DNA from: Parashewanella sp965200795
GTDB taxonomy: Bacteria > Pseudomonadota > Gammaproteobacteria > Enterobacterales > Shewanellaceae
Length of the DNA stretch: 64,000 bases
Direction: 5' to 3'
Assembly: GCA_965200795.1 (NCBI GenBank)
Contig: CBDAVB010000003.1
Span: forward strand, 124,001 to 188,000
Part shown: piece by piece, positions 26,835-35,754 of the stretch
Numbering within the stretch: the first letter of the stretch is position 1
Layout: each line of letters begins with the position of its first letter
The notes under the pieces: generated by a model
Database searches by the model: none
The model's input: the letters and a program-made list of their open reading frames with translations, nothing else
What the model was told of the DNA's origin: nothing
Position numbers and translations under genes: made by a program

Positions 26835-27551
26835 TTAATTGTGTGTTTTCCATCCTTGATCCGTCAATACCTCATAAGGGCGATACAATTTTTTATAGTT
26901 CATTTTTCGGCATTCATCAATCTGATAACCAAGATACAAGTACTGCTTATTAAGCCGCTTGGCGAGTTCGATTTGTGCCAGAATCATATAACTGCCTAAT
27001 GAAAATTTAGCGTATTCATTATCGAAGAAGCTGTAGATTGCGCTCAGAGAATCGGTGATCACATCTGAAACCGCAACACCGATGAGCTTTTGGTTGTCAT
27101 AGATTTCAATAAAAGAATCCGGCAACCAAGAGCATAAAATAAATTGTTCATACTGTTGCCTGTCTGCCGGATACATCGGTCCGTCAGAGTGACGGTCCTG
27201 AATGTACTTTTTATAAAGCTCGAAGTATTCAGGCTTATCTTTATCAGATTGCTGCCATCGAAAATTGGCGTTTTGTTTTAATGTTCTTTTTTGTCGTTTA
27301 GAAACTTTAAACTGTTCAACCGCAATACGAATCGGTTTACATTCGGCGCATGCCGGGCAGTGGGGTTTGTAGATTGCACTGCCGTTTCTTCTGAAACCAA
27401 GGCTAAGCAGTCTTTCATAAAGCGGTATATCAATTTCATAATCGGTTAGCGTCAGCAGCTGCTCCTGTTTACCCGCCAGATAACTGCAGTCAAAAGGGTG
27501 AGTTAACCCAAAATAGATTAAATCTTCTGTTACCGCCGGCTTATTGGTCAT
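26835..27551 (-). CDS. bpt: Aspartate/glutamate leucyltransferase Bpt
   Basis: Transfers leucine from Leu-tRNA to proteins with N-terminal Asp or Glu, creating ClpS-recognised N-degrons. The 238 residues fit the family. The cysteine-rich signature is CPACAECKPIRI, with FRRNGSAIYKPHC before it and LYLGYQIDECRKMNYK near the end. The ATG at 27551 overlaps the aat stop by 11 bases, so the two transferases are translationally coupled. Confidence 0.95.
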   Translation of the reverse strand: MTNKPAVTEDLIYFGLTHPFDCSYLAGKQEQLLTLTDYEIDIPLYERLLSLGFRRNGSAIYKPHCPACAECKPIRIAVEQFKVSKRQKRTLKQNANFRWQQSDKDKPEYFELYKKYIQDRHSDGPMYPADRQQYEQFILCSWLPDSFIEIYDNQKLIGVAVSDVITDSLSAIYSFFDNEYAKFSLGSYMILAQIELAKRLNKQYLYLGYQIDECRKMNYKKLYRPYEVLTDQGWKTHN

Positions 27552-28263
27552 AGATTTCCCCCTGGCGAATGACTCTCGGCACCCAGCAATTCTTTTTGGC
27601 GTTTTGTGTTTTATAGGTGTTAAGCAGTGTTAAAAATTCTTCACGGCGAATGCTTTGCGCGCCTAAACTTGCAAGATGAGGATTCATCATTTGAGTGTCA
27701 ATTAAAGCGTAGTCAAATTCCAGCATTAAGTCTTGTAAATAATACATGGCAACCTTCGACGCATTCGTTGCCAGGTGAAACATAGATTCACCGCAAAACA
27801 CTTTGCCGACGGCAATGCCGTAAAGTCCGCCGATTAATGTGTCCTCATTCCAGACTTCTAACGAGTGCGCCTGCCCTGAAAGGTGTAATTGGTGATAGGC
27901 CTGTTGAATATCAGAGGTAATCCAGGTGGCGTCCTGCCTGGCTCTGGGTGCGGCGCAATGTTCAATTACCGATAAAAAGTCTCGGTTAACGGTAATTTTC
28001 CATTGAGATTTTTTAGTGAACTTTTTAAGGCTCTTACTGACATGCAATTCGCCGGGGATGATGATTGCTCTTGGGTCGGGTGACCACCAAAGAATCGGAT
28101 CCCTTTCTTCAAACCACGGAAAAATACCGCTGTTATAAGCGGTTAACAGACGTTGCGGTGAAAGATCGCCTCCGACAGCGAGAAGCCCGTTAGGCTCTTC
28201 CAGCGCCAAACTCGGATGAGGAAAGTTTTTATCTGAATCAGTCAGAAAAGTTAACGAACGCAT
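27541..28263 (-). CDS. aat: Leucyl/phenylalanyl-tRNA--protein transferase Aat
   Basis: Adds Leu or Phe from tRNA to proteins with N-terminal Lys or Arg, marking them for ClpAPS. I chose the ATG at 28263 (MRSLTFL, 240 residues) because the longer frame to 28332 adds 23 residues unlike the family and would overlap the divergent gene at 28307. Typical blocks are LLAVGGDLSPQRLLTAY, GIFPWFEERDPILWWSPDPR and CGESMFHLATNASKVA. It is first in the aat-bpt pair. Confidence 0.96.
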   Translation of the reverse strand: MRSLTFLTDSDKNFPHPSLALEEPNGLLAVGGDLSPQRLLTAYNSGIFPWFEERDPILWWSPDPRAIIIPGELHVSKSLKKFTKKSQWKITVNRDFLSVIEHCAAPRARQDATWITSDIQQAYHQLHLSGQAHSLEVWNEDTLIGGLYGIAVGKVFCGESMFHLATNASKVAMYYLQDLMLEFDYALIDTQMMNPHLASLGAQSIRREEFLTLLNTYKTQNAKKNCWVPRVIRQGEIYDQ

Positions 28264-28306
28264 ATTTTTAGGGTAATGTAGTTGATAACAATAAAGTATA
28301 GGAAAA

Positions 28307-28786
28307 ATGAATATGTTAGAACCTAAACACATCAGTTTTATGTTACTGTTCCTTTTCTCAGCTTTTGCCTTTGCTTCCGGGCCTTATAACAGAAATACAG
28401 CTCAGCCGGTTGAAAAAGTCGTCTACGGCGATATTACCTCATTAAGAAACATTACTCAGCAAGAAATCATAAAGGATAAGAATCGGGGCTGGAAAACCTT
28501 TGGCGGCGCTTTGCTCGGCGGGGTGATAGGTAATCAGTTCGGTAAAGGCAGCGGTCGTGATATCGCAACCATTTTTGGCGCCATAGCTGGCGGCGGTATT
28601 GCTAATCAGCAAAACAGTCAACCCAGATACAGAGAATATAAGCTGATTGAATTAATGATCAAACAAGATGATGGTCAGTCAGTGATGGTGGTTCAAGATC
28701 TTGACCCCGGCATGCCGTTTAAAGCGGGTGATAGGGTCAGAGTGGTTTATCTGAAAAATAGTGTGCGAGTGGATATTGCGATGTAG
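28307..28786 (+). CDS. Secreted glycine-zipper (17-kDa antigen/SlyB-like) protein
   Basis: A 159-residue protein with a signal peptide (hydrophobic SFMLLFLFSAFAFAS, cleavage near residue 24). The glycine-zipper segment is GGALLGGVIGNQFGKGSGRD followed by FGAIAGGGIANQ, as in Rick_17kDa_Anti / glycine-zipper 2TM outer-membrane proteins. The C-terminal half is a small beta-rich domain (YKLIELMIKQDDG to VRVVYLKNSVRVDI). There is no lipobox Cys after the signal, unlike SlyB. The start may be MNM at 28307 or the second Met. It is divergent from aat. Role likely in envelope stability. Confidence 0.8.
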   Translation: MNMLEPKHISFMLLFLFSAFAFASGPYNRNTAQPVEKVVYGDITSLRNITQQEIIKDKNRGWKTFGGALLGGVIGNQFGKGSGRDIATIFGAIAGGGIANQQNSQPRYREYKLIELMIKQDDGQSVMVVQDLDPGMPFKAGDRVRVVYLKNSVRVDIAM

Positions 28787-28830
28787 TGGTTTTAGCTTTC
28801 TATGAGGTCAGATACTAAAAAGGAAATATT

Positions 28831-28959
28831 ATGGATGATTTACTTATTAGTTTAATTGTGAGTACGATATCTGGTGCAGTTCTGATTGTGCCGGGAATTT
28901 TAGTTGCCGTTAAAAAAATATCAGCTCATCAACGGAGTAGATATGTCTGCTTTAAGTGA
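28831..28959 (+). CDS. Putative small membrane protein, 42 residues
   Basis: ATG at 28831 follows AAAAGGAAATATT, a reasonable ribosome-binding site. The frame reads MDDLLISLIVSTISGAVLIV, continues PGILVAVKKI and ends YVCFK. Residues 4-28 form one hydrophobic helix. The last 17 bases overlap the next gene, whose own GGAG (28934-28937) lies inside this frame. No family is recognised. The gene-like start and overlap with a second membrane ORF make it plausible. Confidence 0.5.
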   Translation: MDDLLISLIVSTISGAVLIVPGILVAVKKISAHQRSRYVCFK

Positions 28960-29188
28960 ACCTGAAAAGTCCGGTGATTTTATAGGTAATAGCGTTATCA
29001 TTTCCGGGCCGCTCATGGCTCTGTCCGGTACTCTTTTGTACATACGACTTATTGATATTACAATCTTTGTATTGTTCATGATCGCTTCAGGATTTATTCC
29101 GCTGCCTGCGTTCTTCTATGCTAAATCAAAGTTTTCTAAGAAAGGTGAGCACAGGCATCATGATAAGCAAAAGAATGTGGTGAAATAA
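28943..29188 (+). CDS. Putative small membrane protein, 81 residues
   Basis: The ATG at 28943 (MSALSEPEKSGDFIGNSVII) has GGAG at 28934-28937, five bases away, so I prefer it to the TTG at 28904. Two hydrophobic segments are visible: NSVIISGPLMALSGTLLYI (about 16-34) and ITIFVLFMIASGFIPLPAFF (about 39-58). A basic, His-rich tail (KSKFSKKGEHRHHDKQ) ends the protein. It overlaps the 42-residue ORF by 17 bases, implying coupled translation. No family recognised; a two-protein membrane unit is an inference. Confidence 0.55.
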   Translation: MSALSEPEKSGDFIGNSVIISGPLMALSGTLLYIRLIDITIFVLFMIASGFIPLPAFFYAKSKFSKKGEHRHHDKQKNVVK

Positions 29189-29266
29189 AACCTGATGACC
29201 CGACGGACACCAATAAAAACGCCAGCGTTTATCCGGCGTACCGGAATCAAACTTAATTTAATTAAA

Positions 29267-30887
29267 CTCGATGCTGCAGTTTTTAGAGCTTGATAAAAAA
29301 TTGATTTAGCTATAGGTCAAACTACTGCTGCGACTCCATGCTAAGGCATCCGAAGCATAATCAGCATCACAACAGCAGTCTGAAGTGTTAGAGTGAACTC
29401 AGAGCTTATACTCGTCAAGCAGTTCATTATGTTTATTCGTAGCCTTTCAATTGTTACTCAATTTTTTGATGCATTAAATGTTTCGTTATCCTTGATTAAA
29501 CCCTCATTAAAATTAACAAGAACTCAAAAAATAGTACTTAGGAGCGATGATCACTGGAGTTATCATGACTGAGGCTTTGAACTGGGCAGCTTTTGAACGG
29601 AGAAGTTTAGGCGTTTTCAAGTCAACGGGCTTATGCTGGATATTCTACAAAGCTAAAATCCCTTGGCAGTACCTACTTCAAGCGAGTATTTGCAATATAT
29701 TCAAACATTATCAATTAACAAACGGCCATTTAGATATTGATGATACCCATAAACACCGAGCTAAAAAAACGACTTGTATTGCAGGTGCACATAAAATCAA
29801 AGACAAACCGACAGGTGGGTATATCAATGGGCAAGAGCTGATATTCATGATACTTGTCACCGATACGGTAACCTTTCCAGTTGGGTTTAGGTTTTATACC
29901 CCCGATCCGAATCTCGCCATTTGGAGCAAACGGGATAAAGAGCTGCAACGACAAGGTATCGCTAAAAAAGAGCGACCACAAAGACCCATGCCTGACCATG
30001 TTAACTATCCGACTAAACAAGCGCTTGCACTAGAAATGCTAAGAGAATTTACCACCGCCTTTCCAAACTTTAAAATCAAGAGCGTATTAGCCGATGCATT
30101 ATATGGGACTGCTGATTTCATGGATAAAGCTGAAGAAATCACTCATCACGCTCAAATAGTCAGTCAATTAAGAACAAATCAACGAGTGAGCAGCAAGAAC
30201 TCAAAAGCACGAGTTGATACCTATTTTAATCGTCAAAAAGGTGTTGAACTTCAACTGTCTATTCGCGGTGGTGAAGAGAAGAAAGTCACCATGATGGCTG
30301 CGAGGCTATATGTTAATGCGCATAGTAAACGGAGATTTGTTGTGGCGCTAAAATATGAAGGAGAAGAAGAATATCGTTACTTGATCGCTAGCAATATGTC
30401 ATGGCATCACCATGATATAGCAAGACTTTATACATTAAGGTGGTTAGTAGAGGTTTTTATCCAAGATTGGAAAGCTCATTGCGGTTGGAACAAGTTGAGC
30501 AAACAGCAAGGTGTCGATGGTTCGGAGCATGGCCTGATCTTAAGCCTTCTGTGCGAGCATTTACTGTTGCAACATCCTGAGCAGTCTGTCCGGCTTAAAA
30601 ACAAACACCCTGGGATGCCTGTGGGTTGCCTAATTGAACGCCTAAAAGTTGAAGCGCTTGTTGCTACGATTCAAGAAGTGGTATGTGCCAATGATCCAAA
30701 TGCAGCATTAGAGAGCTTAATTACGGCACTCCATGATTCCTTACCAGAACGAGACTCTAGCAGGCATATGGCAGGTAGAGATTTAGGTCGTCAGGAAGAA
30801 ATTCCTTCATTAAAATCCCATGCAAAAACATTTCAGAATATGGGTTATGCTGCATGATTGTCAATTAAGAAAAACTGCAGCATCGAG
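29267..30887 (+). mobile_element. IS4-like insertion sequence, copy 1
   Basis: A 1,621-bp element bounded by CTCGATGCTGCAGTTTTT (29267) and its complement ending at 30887. A 5-bp duplication TTAAA flanks it (29262-29266 and 30888-30892). The right end touches the stop codon of the disrupted basic-protein gene. Copy 2 at 55123-56742 is inverted and one base shorter, matching the extra base at 29537 here. Confidence 0.88.
29429..30857 (+). pseudogene. IS4-like transposase, copy 1, frameshifted
   Basis: The intact frame of copy 2 starts with ATG-TTT-ATT-CGT; the equivalent here is at 29429. Copy 1 has an extra C at 29537 (ATAGTACTTAGG against ATAGTATTAGG in copy 2), which breaks the frame about 36 codons in. 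The downstream frame is open from 29547 to 30857 and contains the D-D-E residues (LDIDDTHKH, LADALYGTADF, LRWLVEVFIQDWK). The two copies otherwise differ by very few residues (for example ELIFMI/ELIFMV). Probably inactive unless the remaining 436-codon frame is translated and functional. Confidence 0.85.
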
Positions 30888-30911
30888 TTAAAGCTTAAAA
30901 CCTCGGGGAGG

Positions 30912-32203
30912 GAGGGCGTTCAAAATTCTGTGTCAGCCTAAATTCTAAATTTCTAATACGTTATCCAATCTGCCTTCAAAATGGATTGCAAATTGTGACA
31001 ATGCTAGCCTCCAATTTTGGACTGGCATTGTCCACTTTTTAGAGGCATTCAATATTCCCGCATAAAGCAATTTTAGCAAGCTGTTTTCATTTGGAAATGC
31101 CCCTTTTGTTTTGGTGAGTTTCCTAAACTGGCGATGTACGGCTTCAATCGCATTGGTCGTGTAAATCACTCGACGTACATATTCTGGATATTTGAAGTAA
31201 ACGGACAAGTTCTCCCACTTTCTGCGCCAAGAGTCGATAACGATTGGATACTGGCTACCCCATTTGTTTTCCAGCTCATCTAAAGCCGTTTCAGCAGCCG
31301 ATTTACTTGTCGCTCTGTAAACCGGCTTTAAATCAGCCATAAACGCCTTTTGATGCTTAGATGCCACATACTTCATTGAGTTGCGTACCTGATGAATTAC
31401 GCAAAGCTGAACTTCTGTCTCCGGGTAAATGCTGGCAATAGCTTCAGGAAAACCGTTTAACCCGTCAACACAAGCAATTAAGATATCCTTAACACCACGA
31501 TTATGAAGATCGGTCAGTACCGAAAGCCAATAATTAGCACCTTCTGACTCTGAAAGATACAGGCCAAGTAACTCTTTCTTACCTTCGAGATTAACGCCTA
31601 GAATCGTGTAAATAGCCTTACTGACATAGCGACCATTGTCTTTGACTTTATAGTGAATCGCATCCAGCCAAATAATTGGATAGACCTCGTCTAAACTGCG
31701 TTGCTGCCATTCTTTGAGCTGAGGAATAAGCTGATCGGTCACAGCCGTCAAACTGGCTTCTGAAAGCTCTAAACCATACAAATCAGCCACATGAGATTTG
31801 ATATCACGATAACTCATACCCATTGAAAACATTGACAAAATCTTACGATCAATTTCATCAGAGAGCTTAGTTTGATTTTTTTTGACAAGCTGAGGCTCAA
31901 AGTTGCCGGCTCTGTCTCTTGGCGTTTCTAACTCAAATTCGCCAACTGAAGATTTAACGGTTTTTTTACTAAAACCATTTCTTCGATTGGGCTCAAGATC
32001 TGAGTCTAAATGTTGATCAAGTTCTGCTTTAAGCGCTGCTTCTGTTAGTTGTTTGATTAAAGGGGTGAGAACACCATCCGCACCAGTTAAACCTTTACCT
32101 GATTGAAGTTGTTCTAAAGCTTTATTGAAATCGAAATTTTGAGTCATTATGTCATTCCTGTTTTTGACATTTTACCGAAATGACACAGATTTCTAAACAC
32201 TAC
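30912..32203 (-). mobile_element. IS256-family element, copy B
   Basis: A 1,292-bp copy with the same ends and length as copy A but reversed. The flanks TCGGGGAGG (30903-30911) and CCGGGGAGG (32204-32212) are a 9-bp target duplication with one mismatch. It sits in the last codons of the basic-protein gene, 24 bases from IS4-like copy 1. Confidence 0.92.
30945..32147 (-). CDS. IS256-family transposase, copy B
   Basis: Its 400 residues are identical to copy A, with the same D162, D228 and E335. Complete frame. The start codon overlaps the last base of the IS-extended frame of the disrupted basic-protein gene (stop at 32147), so transcription from that gene would read into the transposase. Confidence 0.95.
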   Translation of the reverse strand: MTQNFDFNKALEQLQSGKGLTGADGVLTPLIKQLTEAALKAELDQHLDSDLEPNRRNGFSKKTVKSSVGEFELETPRDRAGNFEPQLVKKNQTKLSDEIDRKILSMFSMGMSYRDIKSHVADLYGLELSEASLTAVTDQLIPQLKEWQQRSLDEVYPIIWLDAIHYKVKDNGRYVSKAIYTILGVNLEGKKELLGLYLSESEGANYWLSVLTDLHNRGVKDILIACVDGLNGFPEAIASIYPETEVQLCVIHQVRNSMKYVASKHQKAFMADLKPVYRATSKSAAETALDELENKWGSQYPIVIDSWRRKWENLSVYFKYPEYVRRVIYTTNAIEAVHRQFRKLTKTKGAFPNENSLLKLLYAGILNASKKWTMPVQNWRLALSQFAIHFEGRLDNVLEI

Positions 32204-32530
32204 CCGGGGAGGAGTCACAGTTCCACCGATAGAAGTCAGGTAGTTTAACCAGTACTCTTTTGGTAGCATACCACCTGATTTAGCTTCAGCTTTTTTCTTT
32301 GCCGCTTTTTTTGCTTTAGGCTTAGCTTCTGTTTTTACTTCTTCTTTGCTTTCAGCTGAATCTGAACCGAATGATTCTAACATCGCTTCAAGATCTGAAA
32401 ATCTTAAAGACTTACCGTCATCAATCTTGTACCAACTACCTTTCTGTTCGATAGAAACATCACGACCTTCGTGTTGCTTAATTACAGCAGTTAAGGCTGC
32501 GATTGTTTCTTCTTTGCTCAGTTTTGGCAT
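32147..32530 (-). CDS. Small Lys/Ala-rich basic protein with IS256-made C-terminus
   Basis: Residues 1-109 are native: an N-terminal region (MPKLSKEETIAALTAVIKQH, GSWYKIDDGKSLRFSDLEAM), a Lys/Ala-rich linker (KPKAKKAAKKKAEAKSGG) and a C-terminal patch (LPKEYWLNYLTSIGGTV then TPPR). The last 18 residues, VVFRNLCHF onwards, come from the IS256 end. On the far side of the IS the original frame continues GFKL and stops at 30890-30888, so the native protein had about 113 residues and ended PPRGFKL. The Lys-rich linker suggests nucleic-acid binding; the family is not certain to me. Confidence 0.7.
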   Translation of the reverse strand: MPKLSKEETIAALTAVIKQHEGRDVSIEQKGSWYKIDDGKSLRFSDLEAMLESFGSDSAESKEEVKTEAKPKAKKAAKKKAEAKSGGMLPKEYWLNYLTSIGGTVTPPRVVFRNLCHFGKMSKTGMT

Positions 32531-32697
32531 GAATATGACCTATTTATTATTTATATGTTTCAAAAAAACTATATGAATTTTAGTCCTATATCAGCCTAAA
32601 AGTCCAATTTTAGTCATTAAGGTTCGCTTGAATGTATAAAATTCACCGTTTTTGCGTGTTAACATAAAATATGTTTGCTCTGAATCCGAGAGAGAAA

Positions 32698-33450
32698 ATG
32701 AAAAGAGAAGCGTTATTAAATTATTTAGATGACTATTTAATGGTCTCTAAATACCGGGACTACGCACCTAATGGTTTGCAGGTGGAAGGTCAAAGTGAAA
32801 TCCGAAAAATCGTTACGGGAGTGACCGCGTCACAAGCTTTGATAAATGCCGCGATCAAAGAGAACGCGGATGCGCTTTTGGTACACCATGGTTATTTTTG
32901 GAAAGGTGAGCCGCAACAAATTGTCGGAATGAAACAGCGCCGGATTAAAGCTCTGCTTATCAGTGACATTAATTTGATGGGCTATCACTTGCCGTTGGAC
33001 GGGCATCCTGAAGTCGGAAACAACGTTCAGCTTGCTGAGAAATTGGGATTGGTTAATGTAAAATGTGTCGAAGGCGTAGAGCAAGATTTAATCTGCCAGG
33101 GTGAGCTGCCGCAGCCGTTATCCGCCGCTGAATTCTCAGCTCAAATGTCAGTGGTACTAAACCGTAATCCTCTTCATATCGGTGATAAAACTAAACTCAT
33201 CTCTACAGTGGCCTGGTGTACCGGCGGTGCTCAGGATTACTTGAATATCGCGGTAACACTCGGTGTCGACGCATTCATCAGCGGCGAAGTTTCGGAGCGT
33301 ACATTCCATAACGCCGTGGAGCAGAGTATTCACTATTTCGCTGCTGGTCACCATGCCACCGAACGCTACGGTATTGAGGCGTTAGGTGAGCATTTGCAAG
33401 AGAAGTTTGGCCTGGAACATAAGTTTATCGATATCGATAACCCGATATAA
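32698..33450 (+). CDS. ybgI: Nif3-like dinuclear metal-centre hexameric protein (YbgI)
   Basis: A NIF3/GTP cyclohydrolase I type 2 family protein, a toroidal hexamer with a dinuclear metal site; function not settled. The start at 32698 (MKREALLNYLDDYL, 250 residues) matches E. coli YbgI and follows GAGAGA; the ATG at 32671 would add nine residues. Metal-ligand blocks are LLVHHGYFWKG, GYHLPLDGHPEVGNN and the C-terminal HHATERYGIEALG. It stands alone, divergent from the IS-disrupted gene. Confidence 0.93.
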   Translation: MKREALLNYLDDYLMVSKYRDYAPNGLQVEGQSEIRKIVTGVTASQALINAAIKENADALLVHHGYFWKGEPQQIVGMKQRRIKALLISDINLMGYHLPLDGHPEVGNNVQLAEKLGLVNVKCVEGVEQDLICQGELPQPLSAAEFSAQMSVVLNRNPLHIGDKTKLISTVAWCTGGAQDYLNIAVTLGVDAFISGEVSERTFHNAVEQSIHYFAAGHHATERYGIEALGEHLQEKFGLEHKFIDIDNPI

Positions 33451-33539
33451 AAGGAGAGTGTTTTATACCGGTCAGCTTGATTTTCAGTTTTACGTCCTTA
33501 TATTCGATGTTCGATTATGAATTGTTATAAGGATGTAAA

Positions 33540-34619
33540 GTGCGAGCCGCGACTCAATACCGGTTAATATATTTTATCTCAATCATCGCGAGTTTCTTTT
33601 CAGGAAGCCACTTTTTACCCGAAACTATTGATTCAGACCTTGAACTCGCGATAACTCTGGCGTTCGCGGGTTTGTATTTTGTTTTACTTCCTGTTTTATA
33701 TTGGGTCGGGATTATTAGAATTGGTCAGCAAAAAACATGGAAAATCTTAATTGCCCTCAGTTTAAGCGCCCTGGTAGCCAGATATACGTTTCCTGATGAT
33801 TTCGCTCAGTATTTTGATTTTATCGCCTGGATTAGGTATCCGCTTGTCGCTGTACTTCTGATACTGGAGCTTTATGTTACCTATCTTGTTTTCAGAGGCT
33901 TGTGGCAAGCCAGAAAAGCTTTGGGTGATCCAAGAGTAACAGCGCTTGAGTTCTATTTTAAGCAACAAGATAAAACAAATAAGCAAGAGAGTGATTCAAG
34001 CTCAGTAGTACAAAAGCTAAAAAGCTCTTTTAAAGAATCAAGAAAAGACAGCCAACTTGCTACGACACTGATGTTTTCAACTGAGCCAGCCAGCTGGTAT
34101 TACGCCGTACCATACTTCAGCCGCAATCATATCCCAAGTTTAGGACGAATTAATTCTACAACGGCGAAGTCTTACCATGTGGTTTTGATGAGCTTTGTCT
34201 TAATTTTAGCTGCCTTTTTGAGTTTGAGCTGGCTTGTTGAACGCTATGAATACGTCGCATACTTTGCGGCCGTTGTTTCCGGCTACAGTTTGATTTTTAC
34301 CATTGGTAATTACCGTGTTGCCAAGCATTATTCAATTTACCGAAAAGGTAACCATTTAATTGTAAGTCAAGGGCTATTCAGCGTCAGTCGTTTTAATATT
34401 GATGACATTGCAGAAGTTGAGCGTAGCGAGACAAAACCTGAAAAAGACGAGGTTTCTTTCGGTAAGGGCGAGGGCGACTATGTAAGGTTAAAATTTTCCA
34501 AGCCGCAAAATTATTTTGGCATGATGGGACAGTTTACCGAGCAAGTGGAGCAAATTTATCTTGCCGTTGATAATCCCGGCGAACTTATCGCGGCTATAAA
34601 AAGCTCAACCAGAAATTAG
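33540..34619 (+). CDS. Unrecognised polytopic membrane protein with C-terminal soluble domain
   Basis: A 359-residue protein starting at GTG 33540 after AAGG. About four membrane helices lie in the first 120 residues (LIYFISIIASFF, AFAGLYFVLLPVLYWVG, ILIALSLSALVA, YPLVAVLLILELYVTYLVF). A charged cytoplasmic loop with many Ser/Lys follows (about 140-200), then two more helices near 211-233 and 236-258. The final 100 residues (KHYSIYRKGNHLIVSQGLFS to VRLKFSKP) look like a beta-rich PH-like domain. I do not recognise the family. It sits between nif3 and minE and is convergent with minE. Confidence 0.75.
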   Translation: MRAATQYRLIYFISIIASFFSGSHFLPETIDSDLELAITLAFAGLYFVLLPVLYWVGIIRIGQQKTWKILIALSLSALVARYTFPDDFAQYFDFIAWIRYPLVAVLLILELYVTYLVFRGLWQARKALGDPRVTALEFYFKQQDKTNKQESDSSSVVQKLKSSFKESRKDSQLATTLMFSTEPASWYYAVPYFSRNHIPSLGRINSTTAKSYHVVLMSFVLILAAFLSLSWLVERYEYVAYFAAVVSGYSLIFTIGNYRVAKHYSIYRKGNHLIVSQGLFSVSRFNIDDIAEVERSETKPEKDEVSFGKGEGDYVRLKFSKPQNYFGMMGQFTEQVEQIYLAVDNPGELIAAIKSSTRN

Positions 34620-34659
34620 CTGAGCCGTAAAAACGGGCTTAAATCAAATTAAATCAGCT

Positions 34660-34923
34660 TTACTTTGCGTCTTCAGGTAAAGTGACGTTCAATTCAAGAA
34701 CAGACAGATTGTCATCATTCTGCTCCATTTGTACTGAAACCTGATCCTCCGAAATCGTCACGTATTTTTTGATAACCTCAATGATTTCCTGCTTCATCTT
34801 CGGCAGGTAATCAGGCCCGCTTCGTTCGCCGCGCTGATGGGCTACGATGATTTGTAACCTGTCTTTAGCAACGGATGCTGAAGTCTGCTTTTTGTTTGAC
34901 TTAAAATAATCTATCAATGCCAT
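34660..34923 (-). CDS. minE: Cell division topological specificity factor MinE
   Basis: An 87-residue protein that stimulates MinD ATPase and drives pole-to-pole oscillation. It begins MALIDYFKSNKK, the membrane-targeting and MinD-contact region, and contains RLQIIVAHQR, the standard anti-MinCD segment, then a C-terminal dimer domain. It follows minD by three bases, last gene of minCDE. Confidence 0.97.
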   Translation of the reverse strand: MALIDYFKSNKKQTSASVAKDRLQIIVAHQRGERSGPDYLPKMKQEIIEVIKKYVTISEDQVSVQMEQNDDNLSVLELNVTLPEDAK

Positions 34924-34926
34924 AAG

Positions 34927-35736
34927 TTAACTTCCGAAAATCCTTTTTAATATTCCTTTTTTCTGTTCCTCGGTGAAACGTAAAGGAACATCCGCGCCTA
35001 GTAAACGGTCAACCATATCTTTATAGGCTTCGCCTGCGTCACTCTCTTCATCAAGAATTACCGGGACACCCGCGTTCGACGCTTTTAATACCGCTTGTGA
35101 TTCAGGAATAACACCGACTAAATCAATAGCCAGAATTTCCCGGACATCTTCAACGCTGAGCATCTCACCGGTATTAACACGTTTTGGTGAGTAGCGAGTC
35201 AGCAACAAGTATTCTTTTACGGGTTCCAAACCTTCAACAGCGCGCTTAGACTTACTCTGCAGAATACCTAAAATACGGTCAGAGTCCCTGACAGAGCTGA
35301 CTTCCGGGTTGGTCGTTACAATAGCGATATCCGCATAGTATTGTGCCATCATAGCACCTTGTTCAATGCCGGCCGGTGAGTCACAAACGATATATTCGAA
35401 ATTACCGCTCAGATCGTCCAGAACTTTACCCACGCCATCAACGGTCAGCGCGTCTTTATCTCTGGTCTGCGACGCGGGGAGAATGTATAAGCTCTCATTT
35501 CTCTTATCTTTAATCAATGCCTGATTGAGATTGGCTTCGCCGTTAATTACGTTGACAAAATCATAGACGACGCGCCTTTCACATCCCATGATCAAATCAA
35601 GGTTTCTCAGACCAATATCAAAATCAATCACTACGGTTTTGCGCCCTTTAAGAGCCAGACCTGTTGCTATTGCGGCACTCGATGTTGTTTTCCCTACACC
35701 ACCTTTGCCCGACGTCACTACAATAACTTGCGCCAT
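34927..35736 (-). CDS. minD: Septum site-determining ATPase MinD
   Basis: A 269-residue ParA/MinD-family ATPase that recruits MinC to the membrane. The deviant Walker A is GKGGVGKTTS (10-19), with the second Lys at 16. The C-terminal amphipathic helix is EEQKKGILKRIFGS, the membrane-targeting sequence. It lies 18 bases after minC and three before minE. Confidence 0.98.
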   Translation of the reverse strand: MAQVIVVTSGKGGVGKTTSSAAIATGLALKGRKTVVIDFDIGLRNLDLIMGCERRVVYDFVNVINGEANLNQALIKDKRNESLYILPASQTRDKDALTVDGVGKVLDDLSGNFEYIVCDSPAGIEQGAMMAQYYADIAIVTTNPEVSSVRDSDRILGILQSKSKRAVEGLEPVKEYLLLTRYSPKRVNTGEMLSVEDVREILAIDLVGVIPESQAVLKASNAGVPVILDEESDAGEAYKDMVDRLLGADVPLRFTEEQKKGILKRIFGS

Positions 35737-35754
35737 AAATTTTGTCCTTTCCTT

